This document shows, one piece after another, positions 34,590 to 44,599 of a stretch of 64,000 nt of DNA (position 1 is the first letter of the stretch; each line of letters starts with the position of its first letter). This DNA comes from Juglans regia (lineage: Eukaryota > Streptophyta > Magnoliopsida > Fagales > Juglandaceae). The stretch lies in NCBI RefSeq assembly GCF_001411555.2, contig NC_049901.1, positions 10,178,681-10,242,680 on the forward strand, in the 5' to 3' direction. Below the pieces are notes generated by a model. That model worked only from the letters and a program-made list of their open reading frames with translations, was not told the origin of the DNA and did no database searches. The position numbers and the translations under genes were made by a program.

Positions 34590-35314
34590 CAAGGGTTTGT
34601 AATTAATAACCAGACGGGGGGTACCTCTCTCTAGTTCAGCATTTTTCTGGACATAAAAAGCAGGACAAGACCAGGGTGACTTGCTATTTCTGATAATGCC
34701 TTTATTACGAAGATCATTTATCTCCTTTTGACAATATTCCAGCGTTTTGCTATTCATCTGGATAGAATTAGCTTTTGTTGGAATATTGGCTTCATTAAAC
34801 CCTTTAATGTATGGGAGAGAAACTATGTGTTTCTTCCTATACCAAAAAACATTGGGTAAATCAGAACAAACATCTGTAATTAAACGTTTGTTGAAAGCAT
34901 CAATTCTTGAAATCAAAATAGAATTGGATAATTGTTCAGAAATCTTTTTGTATTTGATTTCCTGTTGAAGGAAATTCAAATGTTTTTGTTTTGCTAAAAA
35001 CAAAGATTTCTTGCTTTTATCCGAATCAATTTCAAAACGGGAAGCAAAGTGAAATTTTACTTTCTGACCAAAAGGGTCGGTAGTGATACCGTCTTTCTCA
35101 GTCATGAAAGGATATAAAGAAGAGATAAAAGGGATTCCCAAAATCACTTTGTCAGACATGTTTTTGACTAAAACAGAGGGAATCCTAAAACAAATATTAT
35201 CCTGGCAAACATGAGCATTATTGAGCTCATAATTAATGGTCATCTTTGAGCCATTTGCCGAGAATAATCTTTCAGTTGATTTTTCAAAATATTTGCTTGG
35301 AATGAGTCCTTCTT
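34590..35314 (-). other. endogenous pararetrovirus (Caulimoviridae) fragment: protease end and RT start
   Basis: One open minus-strand frame of about 240 codons runs through the whole fragment. Its first half resembles a caulimovirid retropepsin region (VILGIPFISSLYPF). Its second half is the start of a caulimovirid reverse transcriptase, with the family-typical EINDLRNKGIIRNSKSPWSC and an A-F-Y-V motif, then PRLVINYKPL. This differs clearly from the gypsy RT on either side. TA runs (34569-34589 and 35315-35340) bound it, and the gypsy RT continues across it. It most resembles petuvirus/florendovirus-type endogenous copies; genus is inferred. It is a short relic lacking the RT catalytic box, so it is not a functional virus. 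Confidence 0.85.
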
Positions 35315-35339
35315 GTATATATATATATATTTATATATA

Positions 35340-36240
35340 TCTTTAGCCTTAACCCGAATTTGGTGATAACCCAAGTGTAGGTCTAGCTTAGAAAAGAACT
35401 TTGACCCATTGGGTTCATTCAACAACTCTTCCATAACTAGAATGGGGAATTTATCCTTAATTTTCACATTGTTCAAGGCTCGGTAATCCACACACATTCT
35501 CCATGTCTCATCCGCCTTCCTAACAAGTAACACCGGGGATGAATAAAGGCTGGTACTGGGTCTTATTAACCTTGAACTTAGCAATTCTTTTACAATTTTT
35601 TCAATCTCATCTTTTTGGAAGTAAGGGTATCAGTAAGACCTCACTGAAATAGGTTTGATGTTTGGGTAAAGGGGAATAGCATGGTCTTGCATTCTCGGTG
35701 GGGGTAACCCTTTTGGTTCACCAAAAACTTCCTTATATTGATCAAGTAACATCTGTACAGCAGCATGAATACTCCCAAACAACCTTTCTTCTTTGGTTTC
35801 AATATGTAGTAATAACACCCCTCTTTTTTCTAGCTTGTGATTCTTATTTAAATTTCCCTCTTCAATTAACTTGGAAGGACATAAGTCTTGTAAACAAACT
35901 TTCTGCCCTTTGTGCTGGATTTGCATTGGCAATTCCTTGAAGTTCCACAAAATGGGTCCCAACACATGTAGGCACTGTACCCTTAACACCATATCACAAC
36001 CCACTAGCACTAGTAAATAAGTATCTAGGGTGAAAGATGACCCTACACTTTAATCTTCACAGCAGATTTCCCATCACAACCTACAAGTTCTCCATTGGCC
36101 ACCCTAACACTCACCTTCTCTCCATGATTCACATTCAAACCCCCAATTTTTGCTACTAAGAGGTCCAAGAAATTGTGAGTGCTGCCAGTGTCAACCAGCA
36201 CCACTATCACTTGACTTCCCAACCACCCCTTGATTCTCAT
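35340..36240 (-). pseudogene. second chromovirus protease, linker and RT start
   Basis: Minus strand: VIVVLVDTGSTHNFLDLLVA is the retropepsin active site with an intact DTG. A linker follows with VFGEPKGLPPPRMQDHAIPL, the conserved lead-in to gypsy RT. RT then begins with RLIRPSTSLYSSPVLLVRKA, FSKLDLHLGYHQIRVKAKDI and stops at the TA tract where the pararetroviral fragment was inserted. A stop near 36043 and another near 35630 break the frame. Confidence 0.9.
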
Positions 36241-36386
36241 AGTCCTAATAGTGATCCAATAAGTGCAGTAAGGGAAATTTCAGGTTGGGCTAGATTGGTG
36301 GTCAAATCAAATATTTCATCATTTTCATTTTCTTCCACTTGTAAGGGAACTTCAACTGGCTCCTCCTCTATCAAAAATAATTTTGG

Positions 36387-36948
36387 CTATTGGCACTTGT
36401 GTCCTGGATTCCATTTAGAATCGCAGTAATAACAGAGGCCCTTTTCATGCCTCTCTTTCATTTGTTGTGGTTTGATTTTCTGCACAAGGACAATAGCCTT
36501 AGACCCGAATCTAACATTGTTGTTTGTTGCCGCAAGGGGTAATTTCAAAATTCCAATGTCACGGTTATGAGATTTTCTATTAATGCCCACATTTTCCTCT
36601 TGGATTTTTGCAAGACTGTACGCTGTTAACAAGTTGTTAGGATGAAACATTCTCACAGTTAACATTATCTCATCCTTGAGCCCACTAAGAAAACATCTTA
36701 GTTTATACCATTCAGACAGTCCCTTAAGTCTATTTGACAGTGACTCAAAATTAGACTTATATTCTTCTATAGATCCAGTCTGTTTCAGCCTTGTTAAGGC
36801 TTCCATGGGGTCATCATATGAAGATGGCTCAAACCTAACCAATAAAGTCTTTGTGAAACTCTCCCAATGCTTCAAACCCCCTGACTCCTTAAGGTCCTAA
36901 AACCAAACAACGGCTTGGCCTTGCGGTATGGATCCTTGGAATCTTGCA
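36387..36948 (-). pseudogene. second chromovirus gag, C-terminal part
   Basis: Begins inside the capsid domain (ARFQGSIPQGQAVVWF), has a TAG, then LKHWESFTKTLLVRFEPSS and YDDPMEALTRLKQTGSIEEY, typical gypsy capsid. It ends with the zinc knuckle CYYCDSKWNPGHKC. About the first third of gag and everything upstream is absent: the sequence changes abruptly to the copia element at about 36948. Confidence 0.9.
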
Positions 36949-36964
36949 GTTTTTTATTTCACAC

Positions 36965-38035
36965 ATGGAGTCTTCTTCTTCATCTTTCATTCCACCTATG
37001 GCAGATTCTTCTTCTCTTTATTTTTCGCCAATCAAAACCACACTTCCTGATATTTCTACTAAATTAGCCTCCAACAACTACTTGCTTTGGAAAGCGCAAG
37101 GTGTTCCTGTTCTTTGTGGTCATGGCCTCCTCAGCTATGTGAAAAATGTTGTTTGTCCACCTTCTACCATTCTTGGTGAAGATGGTGAAATGCATCCGAA
37201 TCTTGCGGCAGCAAAGTGGCTCCACGTTGAGCAATTGATTATGGGTTGGTTGAATAGCTCCCTCTTTGATGTACTCTTGTCTCAGGTGGTCAGTTGTGAG
37301 TCTTCCCATGATGCTTGGGATGTTCTGGAAACCTTATATGGTACGCACACTAGAGATCGTATCCAACAAATGAAGGGTGAACTTCGATAGTTTACAAAAT
37401 GTGTCTCCTCTCTTGAAGATTATCTGCACAAAGCCAAATCCTTGGCTCTCACTCTTCGTGGTGCAGGTAAACCAATTGATGATGATGATTTCATCATATG
37501 TATTCTTCATGGCCTTGGCTTAGAATTTGATCCAATTGTCGCTGGCATCAATGCTCAGGAAGTTTTTCCTCCCTCGGAGAGTGTTATAAGCAAGCTTTAA
37601 GATTTTGAACTAAGAATTTCTATTATGCATGCTTTGTCCATTGTTGTTGCTATGTATACAAACCGTGGTGCCTATGCTTCAGGTTTCAAAGAAAATCGTG
37701 GTGGTAGTGGTCATGGCTGCAACTCATTTTTTCGATCAAAATGCACCAAAAATCATGATCATTCTCAAGGAAACTCAACTGGAGTTCGTTCCCAGTCCTC
37801 TTCCTCCCAAGGTCGTGGCTCCAATCGTATCACCTGTTTTCGGTGTGGTGGTCTGAACCACAAGAATGATAATTGTTGTGATCCAGATGATGACATTGAA
37901 CAATGTAAAGCCTTTGCTGCCCTAGATGTGGGTGACAAAGTAGATGAAACTTGGTATCTTGACACCGAGGCTAACCAACACATGACTATCAATGGCAGTG
38001 ATGCTCATGGTAAACACACTTATTCTCGTCAATAG
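36965..38035 (+). pseudogene. copia gag and protease start
   Basis: The ATG at 36965 opens MESSSSSFIPPMADSSS, then the copia gag region KLASNNYLLWKAQGVPVL and AKWLHVEQLIMGWLNSSLFD. A TAG at about 37388 and another at about 37598 interrupt it. The CCHC knuckle is CFRCGGLNHKNDNC (about 37840), and WYLDTEANQHMT (about 37950) is the protease site, with the usual D-S-G-A changed to D-T-E-A. Gag packages the RNA; the protease would release the mature proteins. The altered active site and the stops show loss of function. Confidence 0.9.
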
Positions 38036-39510
38036 TCTGTCATTGTTGGAAATGGTGATGGCTTACCAATTTCTGTTGTTGATAATTTTCGTATTCCTTC
38101 TACTGATGTCACCTTGTCCAACGTTCTCATTGTTCCTACCATTAAGAAAAATCTAATCTCAGTTTCTCAATTATCAAAAGACTTTTATTGTTGCTTCTTG
38201 TTTTATCCTTGGGGTTTCCTCGTTAAAGGCCTAAAGATGAATAGTGTGATGCTTAACAACTCCATCTCTAATGGATTATATCCGATCAATCCTTTTGTGG
38301 TCTCCGCGTATTCCAGTTGCTCTTCTACATAATAAAGGGTTCTCCATGTTATGGCATGCTAGACTTGGGCACCCACACTCTCGAATACTTGAGATATTGT
38401 CTACAAATTTACCTTCTTTTAATAAAAGTTATGTGTTTTGTGAAAGTTCTGCTTTGGAAAAATCTTCAAAGTTGCATTTTCTCTCTCACTCTGAATTTTC
38501 AGCAAATGAATTTTCACAGTTGCCCATACTATCCGTCTCTATTTTATCAGCGCAAAGGTGTGGATATTATTATGTTGCTAATCTATGTAGATGATATAAT
38601 TTTCACTGGCAGTTCTTTGGTGCTCATTCGCAAGCTTATTTCTCATTTGTCCTCTGCCTTTCATATGAAGGATTTGGGGGCTTGCATTATTTTTGGGTCT
38701 TCAAGTTTCATGGGAAGACTCCTCTCTCACTCTTACACAGACTCATTATCTCTTATCTATCCTATAGAAGTTTGGCCTCGATGGTGCTAAGCCTACTCCT
38801 ACAGCTTTGGTCCTTGGTATTCAACTAGGCGCTCATGATGGTGCTCCTCTCTATAATCCAATGCTTTATTAGCAACTTGTGGGCTCTCTTCAGTACCTCA
38901 TGATCACCAGGCTTGACATAGCCTATGCAGTGAATTTTGTTTGTCAATTTTTGTAATCTCCAAGAGAGCCACATCTAGTTGCTACCAAGCGCATCTTTGT
39001 TACTTAAAAGGCACTCTGCACCTTGGGCTTCACTTTACTCCATCTGATCTTACTTCATTACATGGATACTGTGATGCCGATTAGGCTGGCTCCTGTGATG
39101 ATCATCGATCCACTACTGGCTTTGCCATTTACTTGGGAAATATTCTGCTCTCTTGGGCAGCAAAGAAACAAGCTACCATTTCTAGATCGACTACTGAAGC
39201 AGAATACCCGCATTGGCTGCCACTACTGCTGAGCTTATGTGGTTCACTAATCTTTTTAAGAGCCTCGGCTACTCTTTTCCACCTCCTACTCTCTATTGTA
39301 ACAGTATCAATGCTATCAATATGGCCAAAAATCTTGTGTATCACCATCACACTAAGCATATTGAGATTGAAGTACACTTTGTCCGTGAACAGGTAGCTCG
39401 TAGTATTATTTCCTTGGCTCATGTGTCCGGGGCATACCAAGTTGTGGACATTTTCACCAAGCCCCTATTTGCTCCTAAAATTTTTCCCCATCGCAACAAG
39501 CTTAGCTTTT
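38036..39510 (+). pseudogene. copia pol remnant: GAG-pre-integrase, RT end, RNase H
   Basis: After LSNVLIVPTIKKNLISVSQL comes the GAG-pre-integrase motif MLWHARLGHPHSRILEIL (about 38350). Integrase is skipped. RT resumes near 38540 with YPSLFYQRKG and the catalytic LLIYVDDIIFTGSS (about 38585). RNase H appears as GYCDADWAG (about 39070), [19 protein letters not shown] (about 39150) and HVSGAYQVVDIFTKPL (about 39420), in frames broken by several shifts. The deletion removes roughly 2 kb compared with a normal copia pol (estimate from family length). Confidence 0.9.
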
Positions 39511-39545
39511 CTTTGGTCCTGTACCAACTTGAGCTTGAGGGGGAA

Positions 39546-39778
39546 TGTCAAGATATATTCTCAAAGATATATTCCCATTGCTATGTCGTGATACACTGCC
39601 AATAGTATGCCTTGATACTAGCCTATGTATTTATACTCTTGTACATTCTGTAATCCATTACTTCCTTGTATAGCAAATTATGATTTTCATGGATAACTGG
39701 TACGTAACTTTAGTCATATTGTACTTTGGAGTATTTGATTATTGTATTCACTATTTAAATCAATACAATAGCCATGCA
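39546..39778 (+). repeat. copia 3' LTR
   Basis: TGTCAAGATATATTCTC follows the purine-rich GAGGGGGAA directly. The right end is placed at GCCATGCA by eye and could be a few bases off. No 5' partner exists in the window. Confidence 0.7.
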
Positions 39779-39785
39779 TAGTCAG

Positions 39786-39871
39786 GCTGGCTTTCTTACA
39801 ATATATACATCGTTATATTGCTTACAAGTCTTTACTTCAAAGATTAAGAAAAATCATCTATCGTGGTCAAC
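39786..39871 (+). repeat. gene B 3' flank segment, part 1 (inverted copy at 45987-46060)
   Basis: GATTAAGAAAAATCATC and TGCTTACAAGTCTTTACTTC recur on the other strand near 45995-46045. It is the left part of one ancestral segment, interrupted by the solo LTR 39872-41516. Confidence 0.88.
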
Positions 39872-40436
39872 TATTGAACCTAAGGTTTCAAACATCATAA
39901 AATTATATATTTACATATGGATTTTGATGATAACAAATGAATTCATACATAAAGTAATCTCAAGCTCAAGTTGTCTACACAATGAAGCCAAGCACATCAA
40001 TGAACCCAGTATGAGCAAGAAAGGAAACAATCTCACAAATGAAACTCTTAGAGTAATTATGTGCATCTCTTGATAAAATTTGAAATTGGATTAAGGCTCA
40101 AAATTAATATTTTATCATAAAGCATCAAATTACATTTTTCACATGTGCATGACATATTTGAAAATTAAATGTTTGAAATTTGATTTGTTTAAAGATAATT
40201 GATTGTCATCTTTCACATGTGCATGACATGATTAAAAGTTTGAATTTTGAAAATTTAAAAGATGATTGATTATCATTTTTCACATGTGCATGTTTTATTT
40301 GAAACTTTTCAAAAGTGATTGATACTCTTTTTGACATATGCAAAAAGTAGATTTTGTTTGAAAATTTTGAAAAGTAAATAATGCACTTTTTCATATGCGA
40401 AAAGTAATAGATTAGGTTTGAAAATTTTGAAAAGTA

Positions 40437-40890
40437 AAAGATGGTGTCTTTGACAATTTTAAAAGGGAGAAACTTTGATTTGAATATTTTGAAAAGTGAA
40501 CGATGTTGTCTTTGACAATTGCGAAAAGTGAAACTTTTATTTGAATATTTTGAAAAATGAATGATATTGTCTTTGATAATTGCGAGAAATAAAATTTTGA
40601 TTTGAAATTTTGAAAAGTGAATGATATTGTCTTTGACAATTGCAAAAATGAGAAACTTTGATTTGAAAATTTTGAAAAGTGAATGATGTTATCTTTGACA
40701 ATTGTAAAAAAGAGAAACTTTTATTTGAATATTTTGAAAAGTGAATGATGTTGTCTTTGATAATTGCAAAAAGTAAAACTTTGATTTGAAAATTTGAAAA
40801 GTAAATAATTTTGTCTTTGACAATTGCAAAAAGGAGAAACTTTGATTTGAAAATTTTGAAAAGTGAATGATGATGTCTTTGACAAGTGAA
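40437..40890. repeat. 60-bp tandem repeat array inside the SIRE-like LTR
   Basis: About 7.5 copies of a unit built on GATGTTGTCTTTGACAATTG then GTGAAACTTTTATTTGAA and TATTTTGAAAAGTGAAT. Poorer related units extend left to about 40150 (TTTCACATGTGCATGA type). Confidence 0.92.
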
Positions 40891-40923
40891 TATTTTTTAA
40901 ATTTGAAAATGAAGTCTTATATG

Positions 40924-40933
40924 CCTATAAATA
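40924..40933 (+). promoter_or_regulatory. TATA box of the SIRE-like LTR
   Basis: CCTATAAATAG follows the tandem array and precedes a CA-rich stretch, the usual LTR promoter layout; R-region start would be some 30 bp downstream. Confidence 0.6.
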
Positions 40934-41284
40934 GCTCATTTGAGTTCTTCAAATTAAGAAGACAACAACAAGATCACATACACATCAATTGCAAGTTTTA
41001 CAACATCCATTCAAAGTTTTCAATCTCTCTTCTCTAAGTATTGAGCCTTAACTCTTGTTTATTTTGATAGATATATAGTTTTGCACTGTATTGTTCTTAT
41101 TTCACTCATTGAGGAGTGTTTTCTGATAACCTATCCACTATCAACTCTTGTATCAATAAAATTATGTATATAATCCTTGTGTGTGTAGAATGTGTTCTAC
41201 ACATGGAATAGATGTTGAATCGCCACGTGTAAGGTGATTGTAAGTGTATAGGGTGTTATACACGGATTCTTTGTAGCAGTGGGG

Positions 41285-41370
41285 TTGAACCTCGTTAAAA
41301 TACTGACGAGGCTGAACCTCGTTAAAATACTGGCGATGACGTAAGCAGTGGGGCTGAACCTCGTTAAAAT
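41285..41370. repeat. three short tandem units in the SIRE-like LTR
   Basis: GCTGAACCTCGTTAAAATA (with one T for C variant) occurs three times, spaced about 30-45 bp. Confidence 0.85.
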
Positions 41371-41516
41371 ATTGAGTTTGCTTCCTTTTACCCTTACTCT
41401 TTATATTTACTACTCCTTCGCATTTTGTTCATATTTTATATGGTGTATTTAATTTATAATTGCGAATTTTTAAATACAACCCAATTCACCCCCCCTCTTA
41501 TATTAGTCATGCAACA

Positions 41517-41634
41517 TCAACATTTTGTAGTTTTATCATGTAAATATCCGATTCTATCAAAGATTACAAATTATAATAGCTTCGAGTCGTAAATAGCTAG
41601 CTAGCTAGCTTGTAATAATTCAAGTCTTCAGTGC
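41517..41634 (+). repeat. gene B 3' flank segment, part 2 (inverted copy at 45887-45987)
   Basis: TCAACATTTTGTAGTTTTATC, CAAAGATTACAAATTA and CTAGCTTGTAATAATTCAAG recur inverted near 45887-45990. Confidence 0.9.
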
Positions 41635-42162
41635 ACAAATCATATCGTATGCACTTGAATCAAATTAATCAGAATAAATCAAATATGCAGTCGACCTTAG
41701 TTTGAGCAAGTTATGAATAAGATCAGGGTTGTAACTAACCTTAGTTTGGGCAAGTAATGGCTGTAGAGCTTAATTAGCTCTATATTGAAATTAAGTTCAA
41801 ACTTGTTTTATTTTTTGGACAAGTTCGGGCTCGTTTATATATATATATATATATATAAATAACATATGTTTGCATGTTATTAATATATTGCGTATATAAC
41901 AAATCTCAAACAATGAAACAACTTTTGCTTTTAAAAAAGTGTTGATTCCCAGCAGAAACAGACAATACGTACCGAAATCCATACAATAGTACCATACAAT
42001 ATCTGACCCAATACTCATTAGATCAGTAGAGCCAACAGAATTAACAAACAGTAAATGCAACCATTCCTTGCAGCAAACTGCTTCGCATATGTATAGAACA
42101 AAGATATGATGCATCCAGCAGCATGATCTAAAATCATTTCAACTTCTATGACAAATTTTCTT

Positions 42163-44303
42163 TTAGACCTTGATGGCATCGTTTGCTGGACGCTTGCAGG
42201 TAATTAGCCAGGTAATTAGGCGGATTATGTGAATCGCACCAGAAACCAGAAACACCGCAACATAAATGAGCGGTACAGAATCTGCTTCCAAATATCTCGG
42301 GTTCACCAAATACAGTGCCTTGAAATAGGACAATGCCATTGCCCCGATTGCAATAATCATGGTCAAGGTCAAAAACCATATAAAAAACTTGTTTCTCAGA
42401 GGAAATCCACTAATTACCACAAGTAGAACGCTTAGAGCTGCAACAAAAGAGGTGGCGTTGAAATACAAGAATAATTCGTAATAATACCGATCAATACCAT
42501 CGGAGTTCATATGAGATTGAAATATTGATGTGCCTGCTCTAACAGTACCATCGTTTGAATCTTGTTGCCAAACACCACCTGGGGGGTTGAGCCCAGCTTG
42601 GAAAGTCACGGTCGCAATCACAGTGGCCACCAACATCAATGTGCCACGTGTCTCATCGATCCAATTGCCCCGACTCTTCAAATGTTTAAAGCATCGACAC
42701 AAATAAAAGTATCTCCACCATTTCCTAAACCTTGATAGAGCCGGCTGTTCTTCAATAATGGGTTGAGCTGATTGTGCTTCCTCGTCATGTAATGCTGGTA
42801 GTAGAGGAGAATTTAGATCCTTGGATCTTCCAACACCAGCTGCCTTCAGAATGTCTTGGATTTTAAGATATTTGAAATCTCTATGACAAGTCTCTGAGAC
42901 ATCCAAAGCTGTCATGTTGCCAATCCTATTTTTGGCATTGGCCTTTCTTTTTAATTCTGGCATCGAAAGTAAGTATTCTATGGTCTGCATGATAAGTACA
43001 ACAACCATTAATGTTTCATCCAACAACCATGCGTCTATATAGCAGAAAATTAGATCCCAAAACCAAGGGTAGTGATCTCGAGACTGGTTTACACATTGAT
43101 CAACTAGACAGAAATAAAAAAATTTTAAAAAAATTAACCGGCCAAATGATAAGAACGAGAGACAAGTATTGGATAACCCAAGGAATCTGGCTATGCTCCG
43201 ATATCATGTAGAAAATCAAAGAGCAAGAGAAAGTGGAGGCAAATTTGCACAAGGGGTTTAAGAGGTTCGACTGATCAGTCAAGCCTACATCGATCATATA
43301 GAACAATCAAGTCTTGTAGTCACATCCACCAGAAATTTCTCTCTTGCTCGTATTTCAAATCATGGCAAGATGCATCTTTAGGGAAAATGACTAGCCATTT
43401 GCTAAAACAAACGAAAACAAAGAGATTTTGAGGGCTAGTTTAGATAGTGAGTTAAGATGAGATGAGATGATTTTAGATGGGTTGAATAAAATATTATTAT
43501 AATATTATTTTTATTTTAAAATTTAAAAAAATTGAATTGTTTATTATATTTTATATAGAAATTAAAAAAAAAATTAAAATAAAAAAATAAAATGAGTTGA
43601 AATATTTCTATATCCAAATGAGCCTAAGGCTCCAGTGGAACGTATATATGGATAAACGGTCAACAAAAAGATGTAACGGATCTAGAGATTGTTAACGTAC
43701 CTTCGTTTGCCAGAGCATCACAGCTAAATGCAATATGGTGTTACCATCATTGTCTTTGGAGTTGACGAAATCTTCATCATTTACGGAGTATTCCACGAAT
43801 AATTTCAGAGCATCCAAACAATTATACCGAACACACAAATGTAAAACATTGTCTCCATACAGATTCACCCGAGAGATTGAGCGTGGATGGGCAATAAGCA
43901 ATTCTTTTATAACTTCTACGTGTCCTCTCATTGCGGCTAAGTGGAGAGGAATTCTCTTCTCTTGATCAGAAACTAAGCACATATCCATATTGGCTTGCAG
44001 CAATGCTTTCACAACCTGGGTGTGGCCCTCTGCACTAGCCAAGTGAAGGGCAGTTCGGCCAGATGAGTCCACCTTTTCCACAAGTTGGGGTTTTCTTTTT
44101 AGAAGAGCTTTAGTAAATTGGAGGTGGCCAAGTAAAGCTGCTATGTGTAAGGGGGTTTCGGTGAAGGATGTGAGTGAGATTTTGTGAAGAATGAGCCTAT
44201 CCCTTTGCATCAAACTGTCCAAGGTGCTTACGGACCCATCAAGTGAGGCTTCATAGAGAGCTACCGTATAATCTAATTCATTACCATGACTTGTATCCAT
44301 CAT
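42163..44303 (-). CDS. ankyrin repeat / PGG-domain membrane protein, BDA1-like (gene B)
   Basis: Exons 44303-43701 (201 codons) and 42984-42163 (273 codons plus stop) give 474 aa. The 716-bp intron has GAAG/GTACGT and TGCAG/ACC borders, phase 0 as in gene A. Two ATGs stand together (44303 and 44300); the second aligns with the gene A start, so 473 aa is equally possible. Ankyrin repeats (TPLHIAALLGHLQFTKALL, GRTALHLASAEGHTQVVKAL) fill the first half. RGTLMLVATVIATVTFQAG and PPGG at about 336-339 mark the PGG domain, with four membrane segments after residue 315. The longer intron holds a MITE and another insertion. The frame is intact, and the gene is presumably a paralogue of gene A, 20 kb away. 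Function is inferred from the family (membrane-bound immune or stress signalling). Confidence 0.93.
43215..43375 (-). repeat. insertion in gene B intron, possible retroelement leader remnant
   Basis: Intron A and intron B align at GGAGGCAAATTTGCACA and again at AAAATGACTAGCCATTTGCT. Between them intron B has about 130 extra bases (GGTTCGACTGATCAG then CAAGCCTACATCG) that read like LTR-leader sequence. The minus-strand TGATATCGGAGC at about 43188-43199 resembles an iMet primer-binding site. Assignment is weak. Confidence 0.4.
43434..43630. mobile_element. GAGATGAGATG-family MITE in the intron of gene B
   Basis: Left GGGCTAGTTTAGATAGTGAG then AAGATGAGATGAGATG; right ATATCCAAATGAGCC. It is absent at the matching place in the gene A intron, so it arrived after the duplication or was lost from A. 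Confidence 0.8.
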
Positions 44304-44567
44304 AGAAAGTTTCAACTGGTATTAAAATGTAAAAAATGAAGAAAATTCACCAAAGAGATTATGGACTTACTAGAGATCGATGTTTCCCTTCCCCTTTGTA
44401 AACTAGTAGAAAAATATATAACCTTTAGAGCGACCAAATAGGGCGGTCATGTATTGGGGAAGAAAATGAAGGGAAAGAATCGTGCGCGATGACGATGATG
44501 ATGCCCTACGGAGCTGGCTAGGTCTGGTAGTTATTCTTGGATGATAATGGCCACGCTTGCTCAGCAC

Positions 44568-44577
44568 AAATATATAG
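44568..44577 (-). promoter_or_regulatory. TATA box of gene B
   Basis: Minus strand CTATATATTTGTGCTGAGCA, about 265 bp upstream of the ATG, in the same conserved context as gene A (24063-24071). Confidence 0.6.
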
Positions 44578-44599
44578 ACAAAGGTCAGAGAACATTGCG

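Larger units (their letters stand above)
28496..36948 (-). mobile_element. second Ty3/gypsy chromovirus, 5' truncated, with two insertions
   Basis: Read on the minus strand: gag (36948-36387), zinc knuckle, protease, RT, RNase H, integrase, chromodomain, polypurine tract and 3' LTR. The 5' LTR, leader and N-terminal gag are missing; the sequence stops at about 36948, where a copia element starts head-to-head. A solo LTR (29051-32340) splits the chromodomain and a pararetroviral fragment (34590-35314) splits the RT. Short LTR plus chromodomain again suggests a Reina-type chromovirus. It is a different copy and subfamily from 497-8037, with unrelated LTR sequence. Confidence 0.92.
36949..39778 (+). 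mobile_element. Ty1/copia element, truncated at the 5' side and internally deleted
   Basis: The order gag, protease, GAG-pre-integrase, end of RT, RNase H, polypurine tract and 3' LTR identifies Ty1/copia. The 5' LTR is missing and the integrase core with most of the RT has been deleted (junction near 38520-38550). It starts within about 17 bp of the gag ATG, exactly where the second chromovirus stops. Confidence 0.92.
39872..41516 (+). mobile_element. SIRE/Maximus-like copia solo LTR (1645 bp)
   Basis: It starts TATTGAACCTAAGG (first G of TG apparently mutated) and ends CATGCAACA, between copies of TCAAC (39867-39871 and 41517-41521). The empty site CGTGGTCAACATTTTG is preserved in the inverted copy near 45985, which confirms the limits. 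The early GGATTTTGATGATAACAAATG phrase and the late CAACCCAATTCACCCCCCCT are typical of SIRE/Maximus LTRs. No internal domains. Confidence 0.88.

Noticed and set aside
34509..35243. One continuous frame reading from viral into gypsy sequence across a TA run
   Set aside because: The junction is chance in-frame reading through the TA repeat, not a fusion gene.
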